Shown: piece after piece, positions 23,901 through 27,158 of the stretch
How positions within the stretch are numbered: the stretch's first letter is position 1
Layout: each line of letters opens with the position of its first letter
Origin: Acidaminococcaceae bacterium
GTDB taxonomy: Bacteria > Bacillota > Negativicutes > Acidaminococcales > Acidaminococcaceae
Assembly (NCBI GenBank): GCA_003512125.1
Contig: DOSQ01000126.1
Span: forward strand, 345-27,502
DNA: 27,158 nt
Direction of reading: 5' to 3'
Program-made: the position numbers and the translations under genes
Notes under the pieces: generated by a model
The model's input: only the letters and a program-made list of their open reading frames with translations
Databases searched by the model: none
Told to the model about the DNA's origin: nothing

Positions 23901-24730
23901 GACACCCGGTAGAGCAGACCATTTCTACCCGGGATGACGTGATGACTTCCCTGATAGCAAAAGGCGTGGACCCGGCCATTGCGTTCAAAACCATGGAGTA
24001 TGTACGTAAAGGCAAGGCTGCGAAAAAAGGACTGGAGCCGGCAATGAGGAAAGCGATGGAAAAGGCCCATGTGCCTGAATGGTATATGAAATCCTGCGAA
24101 ACGGTCCAGTATTTATTTCCAAAAGCGCATGCAGTAGCATACGTTTTGAATGCGTACCGGATCGCCTATTGCAAGGTACACTATCCGCTGGCCTATTATG
24201 CTGCTTATTTTTCCCAGCGGGCCGATGTGGATGCAACATATATCGCCAAAGGAGAAGCGTATATCAGGCAATATATTAAAACTGTCGACCTGCAAGGCAA
24301 GGAAGCGAAAGCGGTAGATAAAGACAATGTGATTTACCTGCAGCTGGTTTTGGAGATGCTGGCAAGGGGATTTGTCTTTTATCCGATTGATTTGTACAAA
24401 TCCCATGCATTCCAGTTCCGTCCGGAAGACGAAAAAGGGATCCGTATTCCGTTATGCTGCCTGCCGGGGGTAGGGAAAGGTGCTGCAAAGACCCTTTCTT
24501 TAACGGTAAAGAATAATCCGCGTGATTTTATTTCACAGGAGGATCTGCTGTCGTGCTGCAGGCAGACGGAACAAGGCGTAACAGATAAAATCGCCAGACG
24601 GAAAGAGCTGCTGCCGGAAGAAGAAGAACTGGGACATGTGGGGCAGACGGCGTTGGATGCGCTGGCAGATTACGGCGCGTTAGGAAATCTGCCGGTCAGC
24701 AACCAGATGGATCTGTTCAGTTTCTCTTAA
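20996..24730 (+). CDS. polC: PolC-type DNA polymerase III alpha subunit lacking the DnaQ-like exonuclease insertion
   Basis: The replicative polymerase of low-GC Gram-positives. The 1244-residue product is about 200 residues shorter than Bacillus PolC. Order of parts: an N-terminal domain (1-90), an acidic Pro-rich linker (90-140), an OB domain (165-290), a PHP domain (292-565) with ELHCHT (His296, His298), ITDHG (Asp329, His330), CEGY (Glu357), SNHI (His383) and CDSH (Asp511, His513), a Cys4 zinc module (Cys686, 689, 711, 714), the catalytic PDIDLNFS (Asp740, Asp742), and YLFPKAHAVAYVLNAYRIAY. The tail NQMDLFSF resembles a clamp-binding motif. In PolC the exonuclease interrupts the PHP domain after the EGY segment; here only 25 residues separate Glu357 from His383 and no D-x-E-T-T-G motif exists. 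The PolC-type order (OB before PHP) rules out DnaE. The frame is continuous. Confidence 0.95.
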   Translation: MNPSYYLVPDAEEIHSFFRSFSLPEGLSSDLKFISIRKIWIDEADNSWELEYSSLKPVDPHCLDTLADRFKSVFALKNIYWKTIQNQAALPQTVTEPVSESISDDIGNEPPADYYQDVPVEEPPPDAECEPDSGFEEDESYIQAYNALYGKKYADGCLFGKNFKADEIVPLNKLTEARRHIVIQGHIGTQRDKDDKLVPYTEREVRGRNKDSSRLLVLFNVIDADGGIYVKLFFDDHDEGNGFKKQLKAGLELQLLGNAEPDQYNHDAMTFTPIAIKKIEVKQREDNAPVKRVELHCHTKMSKLDAITPMTDLVKTAIRFGHKALAITDHGVIQAFPFCADAVEEAGSDLKLIYGCEGYLTSDENGKILREGLPHANKIRSNHIIILAKNYTGLRNLYKLVTLSHLSYQNGSGVHARPLIPRSILEELREGLLLGSACEIGELYQAIEQGKAEEELLQIADFYDYLEIQPLGNNAFLEREGRFSHEQLIEHNKLIYRLAKKLGKLCVATCDSHFLNPEDAKTRAILQYSQGYHDADMQAPLYFRTTEEMLAEFTYFDKDTAYEVCVTNPNRIADQISRIKPVPDRDQLYSPVLPGAEDEIVSLCYEKAHRYYGDVLPKVVEDRLKMEMDAIVGHGYAVLYDIAHKLVKHSMDEGYLVGSRGSVGSSLVACMTDITEVNPLIPHYRCPKCRHTEFFENNEYASGFDMPPKACPECGTDMARDGHNIPFAVFMGFHGDKVPDIDLNFSDEYQHRAHKYTEELFGRDNVCRAGTIATVAPKTAWSYAKKYFEEHNIPAHPAYVESFIDGLNGVKRTTGQHPAGIMVIPRDMDIHYITPMSHPADDKNSSIITTHYDYHSINDRLVKLDILGHVDPTMIKRLEEFTGINAMDIPVGDPDTMSIFSSTEKLGVTPEQIGTNVGTLGIPECGTRFTLDMIHELKPKLFSDIVRVSGYSHGTNVWIGNAKDLIESGHPVEQTISTRDDVMTSLIAKGVDPAIAFKTMEYVRKGKAAKKGLEPAMRKAMEKAHVPEWYMKSCETVQYLFPKAHAVAYVLNAYRIAYCKVHYPLAYYAAYFSQRADVDATYIAKGEAYIRQYIKTVDLQGKEAKAVDKDNVIYLQLVLEMLARGFVFYPIDLYKSHAFQFRPEDEKGIRIPLCCLPGVGKGAAKTLSLTVKNNPRDFISQEDLLSCCRQTEQGVTDKIARRKELLPEEEELGHVGQTALDALADYGALGNLPVSNQMDLFSFS

Positions 24731-24776
24731 CCCTCTGTTGCAAAACCCAAAAGAAGTTTGTAAAGGCTAAAGGCGC

Positions 24777-24815
24777 AAGATTCTTTGACCGGACGAATTT
24801 TCCCGGAAGAATCTT
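24777..24815. repeat. Inverted repeat between polC and the rimP promoter
   Basis: AAGATTCTT (24777-24785) pairs perfectly with AAGAATCTT (24807-24815), and CCGG (24789-24792) pairs with CCGG (24803-24806) inside it. No T tract follows, so it is not a normal intrinsic terminator. It ends ten bases before the -35 box of the rimP promoter, so it could be an operator or a polC mRNA end structure. Confidence 0.5.
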
Positions 24816-24824
24816 GAAAAACAG

Positions 24825-24853
24825 TTTGCAATTATGATTTTTAATGTTATAAT
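24825..24853 (+). promoter_or_regulatory. Sigma-A promoter for the rimP-nusA-infB operon
   Basis: TTTGCA (24825-24830), a 17-base spacer and perfect TATAAT (24848-24853). Transcription should start near 24860, giving a leader of about 85 bases before rimP. It lies in the only sizeable gap (24731-24944) of the downstream half. Confidence 0.75.
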
Positions 24854-24881
24854 ATGTAAAGAAAATTTATGAAGTACTGAG

Positions 24882-24908
24882 AAAGAGTGGGCGCAAAACC
24901 CGCTCTTT
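24882..24908 (+). promoter_or_regulatory. Leader hairpin upstream of rimP
   Basis: AAAGAGTGGG (24882-24891) and CCCGCTCTTT (24899-24908) form a 10-bp stem with one G-T pair around loop CGCAAAA, in the 5' leader. Only a weak T-rich stretch follows, so it may act as an attenuator or processing site. A hairpin of similar sequence precedes rimP in other Firmicutes by my recollection. Confidence 0.55.
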
Positions 24909-24944
24909 CGTTATATTGGAATATTTTATACAGGGAGTGAAGCT

Positions 24945-25421
24945 ATGAAACGTGAGGAAGTGGAGAAATATATAACCGAACTGGTCATGCCGATACTGGA
25001 AGACACGGATATTACGCTGGTTGACGTGGAATATGTGCGTGAAAAAGACTGGTATCTCCGTATCTTTATTGACAAACCAGAGGGTATAGAGATAGATGAC
25101 TGCCAGTATGTAAGCGAAAAACTGGCAGAAGTTTTGGATGAACGGGATCCGATCAAAGAAAAGTATTATCTGGAAGTATCCTCTCCGGGCATTGACCGTC
25201 CCCTGAAAAAGGATACGGATTATGAAGCGAATTACGGAAAGAAAGTTGACATACAGTTCTTTTCTCCCTTCGACGGAAATAAGGAAATGACAGGCATACT
25301 GTGTTCGCATACCGCAACGGAAATTGAAGTGAAACGGATCAGTAAAGGCAAAGAAGAAAAAAATCCGGTTATTATAGAACGTAAACTGATTGCAGTCATC
25401 AGACCGCACATTGATTTTTAA
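24945..25421 (+). CDS. rimP: Ribosome maturation factor RimP
   Basis: A cytoplasmic assembly factor for the 30S subunit that helps S12 and others join. The 158-residue product has the two-domain RimP layout: an N-terminal alpha/beta domain with LVDVEYVREKDWYLRIFIDKPEGI and the family signature YYLEVSSPGIDRPLKK at about 88-103, then a C-terminal SH3-like barrel with VDIQFFSPFDGNKEMTG. GGGAGTGA at 24933-24940 supports the ATG. It is first in the conserved rimP-nusA-ylxR-L7Ae-infB operon, behind its own promoter and leader hairpin. nusA starts 15 bases after its stop. Confidence 0.97.
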   Translation: MKREEVEKYITELVMPILEDTDITLVDVEYVREKDWYLRIFIDKPEGIEIDDCQYVSEKLAEVLDERDPIKEKYYLEVSSPGIDRPLKKDTDYEANYGKKVDIQFFSPFDGNKEMTGILCSHTATEIEVKRISKGKEEKNPVIIERKLIAVIRPHIDF

Positions 25422-25436
25422 GGAGGAACAGAAAAA

Positions 25437-26510
25437 GTGAGTTCAGAGTTCGTACTGGCAATTGAAGCATTAGGAAAAGAAAAAGGTATCAATTCGGATG
25501 TATTATTTCAGGCTGTAGAAGAAGCTGTCGTAAGCGCATACAAAAAAAACTATGACAGTTCCCAGAATGTGCGTGTGGAAATGTCAAAAGAGACCGGAGA
25601 GTTCCATGTATTCGAACAGCGCAGGGTAGTGGAGCAGGTAGTGAAACCCCACGATGAGATTTCACTGGAAGAAGCCATTAAAATGAATCCCAATTATATT
25701 CTGGGCGATATTGTAGAGCAGGAAGTTTTTCCGAAGAATTTCAGCCGTGTCGCAGTACAGAATGCCAAACAGATCATTATGCAGCGCATCCGGGAAGCGG
25801 AGCGGAACATGGTCTACGATAAATTTTCTGAACGGGAAGATGATATTGTCAACGGTTCGATCCAGCGTGTAGAACGGGGCACGGTATACGTTGATCTGGG
25901 ATCGACGGAAGGCCTGTTAATGGCCAATGAACAGGTTCCCGGCGAACGGTATCTGCCCCATGACCGGATGAAGTTTTATATCATCGAAGTGAAAAAGACC
26001 GGCAAAGGTCCCCAGATCATGTTGTCCCGCACACATCCCGGCCTGTTAAAGCGGCTGTTCGAACTGGAAGTTCCCGAAATCCATGACGGTATCGTGGAAC
26101 TGAAATCCATCGCCAGGGAAGCGGGAATGCGTTCCAAGATCGCTGTCTTCTCCAATGACGAAAAGGTTGATCCGGTAGGCTCCTGTGTAGGTCACAAAGG
26201 AATGCGCGTGCAGAATATCGTGAATGAACTGCGCGGTGAAAAAATCGATATTGTCAAATATAATACGGACCCGGCACAGTATGTGGCTAACGCGTTGTCG
26301 CCTGCCCAGGTGGTCAGCGCCGTCGCCAGTGAGACAGAAAAAATCTGCTGGGTTGTCGTTCCTGATTACCAGCTTTCGCTGGCCATTGGCAAAGAAGGGC
26401 AGAATGCCCGTCTGGCTGCCAAACTGACCGGCTGGAAAATAGATATCAAACCGGAATCTCAGGCAGATCACGATGAGGCGGTCCAGGAAGGGAGCGGTGA
26501 AGAAGCGTGA
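25437..26510 (+). CDS. nusA: Transcription termination/antitermination factor NusA
   Basis: Binds RNA polymerase and nascent RNA, affecting pausing, termination and antitermination. The 357-residue product has the RNAP-binding N-terminal domain (1-125) starting S-S-E-F-V-L-A-I-E-A-L-G-K-E-K-G, an S1 domain (about 130-200) with GSIQRVERGTVYVDLG, KH1 with DPVGSCVGHKGMRVQNIVNEL, and KH2 with LAIGKEGQNARLAAKLTGWKIDI. It lacks the C-terminal acidic repeats of E. coli NusA, as usual for Firmicutes, and ends in a short acidic tail. The GTG at 25437 follows AAGGAGGA at 25421-25428, starting at the last base of the rimP stop. The stop overlaps the ylxR GTG by four bases. Confidence 0.98.
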   Translation: MSSEFVLAIEALGKEKGINSDVLFQAVEEAVVSAYKKNYDSSQNVRVEMSKETGEFHVFEQRRVVEQVVKPHDEISLEEAIKMNPNYILGDIVEQEVFPKNFSRVAVQNAKQIIMQRIREAERNMVYDKFSEREDDIVNGSIQRVERGTVYVDLGSTEGLLMANEQVPGERYLPHDRMKFYIIEVKKTGKGPQIMLSRTHPGLLKRLFELEVPEIHDGIVELKSIAREAGMRSKIAVFSNDEKVDPVGSCVGHKGMRVQNIVNELRGEKIDIVKYNTDPAQYVANALSPAQVVSAVASETEKICWVVVPDYQLSLAIGKEGQNARLAAKLTGWKIDIKPESQADHDEAVQEGSGEEA

Positions 26511-26773
26511 AAGTTAAAAAGATCCCACAGCGTAAATGCGTTGGCTGCGGGGAGATGAAGTCCAAAAAGGAACTGATTCGCGTTGTCCGTTCTCCCGAAG
26601 GAGATATTTCGTTAGACCTGACCGGCAAAAAATCAGGCCGCGGCGCGTATGTATGTCCGGATAAGGAATGCATAACCAAAGCGTACAAAGCGCACCGGCT
26701 GGAAAAAGCCCTGGAAAAACAGGTGAATGATGACGTGTACAAAAAGCTTCTGGAGGAAATGAAACATGAGTGA
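26507..26773 (+). CDS. ylxR: YlxR family RNA-binding/regulatory protein
   Basis: An 88-residue YlxR (DUF448) protein. The sequence has the motif R-K-C-V-G-C-G-E-M-K-S-K-K-E-L-I-R-V-V-R and then KKSGRGAYVC, the family's G-R-G-A-Y signature in a basic surface. Related proteins bind nucleic acid; in Bacillus, YlxR (RnpM) has been reported as a nucleoid-associated regulator and as a partner of RNase P. The GTG start overlaps the nusA stop (GTGA), and its own stop overlaps the next gene by eight bases, so the three genes are translationally coupled. Position between nusA and the L7Ae-like gene is conserved across Firmicutes. Confidence 0.95.
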   Translation: MKVKKIPQRKCVGCGEMKSKKELIRVVRSPEGDISLDLTGKKSGRGAYVCPDKECITKAYKAHRLEKALEKQVNDDVYKKLLEEMKHE

Positions 26774-27071
26774 AAAAGACGTGGCAGGCGCGTTAGGCCT
26801 GGCGCAGAAGGCCGGTAAACTTTCCTCCGGGGATCTTGGTGTGAAAGATGCGTTGATGGGAGGCAAGGCAAAGCTTCTGCTCATCGCCACGGATGCCTCT
26901 CCCAATACGGTAAAGGAACTGAAGTTCCTGGCAGAAAAAGCATCTGTACCTGTTATCTTCTGTATGCAGCGGACTGAATTGGGACTCTGTATCGGAAAAG
27001 CACCCCGCGCAGCGGTTGCTGTACTGGACAAAGGGTTTGCCGGATTAATTATGAAAAAATGGAACGTGTGA
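26766..27071 (+). CDS. L7Ae/L30e family RNA-binding protein (YlxQ-like)
   Basis: A 101-residue member of the L7Ae/L30e/S12e/Gadd45 fold, of the bacterial YlxQ kind. Visible are LGLAQKAGKLSSGD near the N terminus, AKLLLIATDASPNTVKEL and the C-terminal LGLCIGKAPRAAVAVLDKGFA, the region that contacts kink-turn RNA in relatives. Bacillus YlxQ and related proteins bind kink-turns in vitro, with unclear physiological role. The ATG at 26766 overlaps the end of ylxR; GGAGG at 26752-26756 lies within ylxR. infB starts 20 bases after its stop. Confidence 0.93.
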   Translation: MSEKDVAGALGLAQKAGKLSSGDLGVKDALMGGKAKLLLIATDASPNTVKELKFLAEKASVPVIFCMQRTELGLCIGKAPRAAVAVLDKGFAGLIMKKWNV

Positions 27072-27091
27072 TATAAGCTGGAGGTAGCTGA

Positions 27092-27158
27092 ATGGGGAAG
27101 AAACGAATTTTTGAGATTGCAAAAGAATACGGTGTAAAAAGTCCGGAAGTCATAGAAC
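27092..27158 (+). CDS. infB: Translation initiation factor IF-2, N-terminal fragment (runs off window)
   Basis: Only the first 22 codons are present. They read M-G-K-K-R-I-F-E-I-A-K-E-Y-G-V-K-S-P-E-V-I-E, typical of the IF2 N-terminal subdomain (R-I-x-E-I-A-K-E). A good ribosome site, GGAGGT at 27080-27085, precedes the ATG. Position after nusA-ylxR-L7Ae is the standard one. The GTPase domain lies outside the window, so the call rests on the start and context. Confidence 0.93.
   Translation, partial: MGKKRIFEIAKEYGVKSPEVIE

Noticed and set aside
22802..24070. 422-codon open frame antisense to polC
   Set aside because: It lies wholly within the polymerase domain of polC, and its translation (His/Arg/Phe-rich) looks like a reverse-strand shadow.
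1..27158. CRISPR arrays, tRNA or rRNA genes, insertion sequences, prophage or attachment sites
   Set aside because: No regular repeat-spacer series, no tRNA-like cloverleaf, no transposase or integrase motif and no terminal repeats were seen; the region is a conserved housekeeping block.

Overview
The window is a block of bacterial chromosome of about 27 kb, almost fully coding, with moderate GC. It looks like a Firmicute. The order rpsB-tsf-pyrH-frr-uppS-cdsA-dxr-rseP-ispG-proS-polC-rimP-nusA-ylxR-L7Ae-infB is the classic Firmicutes arrangement, and a PolC-type polymerase is present. A Negativicutes member (Veillonellaceae, Dialister or Megasphaera-like) is my best guess, but this rests on gene order and general protein character. 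No mobile elements, tRNAs, rRNAs or CRISPR arrays were seen, and no gene-free stretch exceeds 300 bases.

Layout. Bases 1-514 hold the 3' part of a VanX/DdpX-like D-Ala-D-Ala dipeptidase that has lost a zinc-ligand histidine. Bases 519-4805 are a forward operon: a YlbF-family protein, murB, an uncharacterised 517-residue protein, a zinc-ribbon membrane protein and fabK. It ends at a large double-stem inverted repeat (4862-4956) that can terminate transcription from both sides. Bases 4981-7455 lie on the minus strand and hold glutamine-dependent NAD+ synthetase (nadE) followed directly by an exported 3D-domain protein. Bases 7598-9596 hold a YbaK-type Cys-tRNA(Pro) deacylase and threonine synthase (thrC), transcribed divergently from nadE.

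From 9626 to the end the window is the translation, isoprenoid, envelope and replication supercluster. rpsB has a strong promoter and a structured leader. Terminators follow rpsB and tsf, and pyrH has its own promoter. Next come frr, a small PASTA-like protein, a 2[4Fe-4S] ferredoxin missed by length-limited ORF calling, uppS, cdsA, dxr, rseP, ispG, proS, an MgtC/SapB protein and polC. A new promoter with a leader hairpin then drives rimP-nusA-ylxR-L7Ae-infB; infB runs off the right edge.

How the genes work together. Dxr and IspG belong to the MEP isoprenoid pathway; UppS uses its products to make the lipid carrier for peptidoglycan, and CdsA makes CDP-diacylglycerol. The ferredoxin is a plausible electron donor for IspG. 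RpsB, EF-Ts, Frr, ProRS, RimP, NusA, L7Ae-like and IF2 serve translation and transcription.

The most noteworthy observation is that PolC is only 1244 residues. Its PHP domain runs uninterrupted where the DnaQ-type 3'-5' exonuclease is normally inserted, so the intrinsic proofreading nuclease is missing while the PHP metal site looks complete. Other points are the VanX-like protein with a broken zinc site, the uncharacterised pair beside murB, the structured rpsB leader, and the PASTA-like ORF overlapping the ferredoxin.
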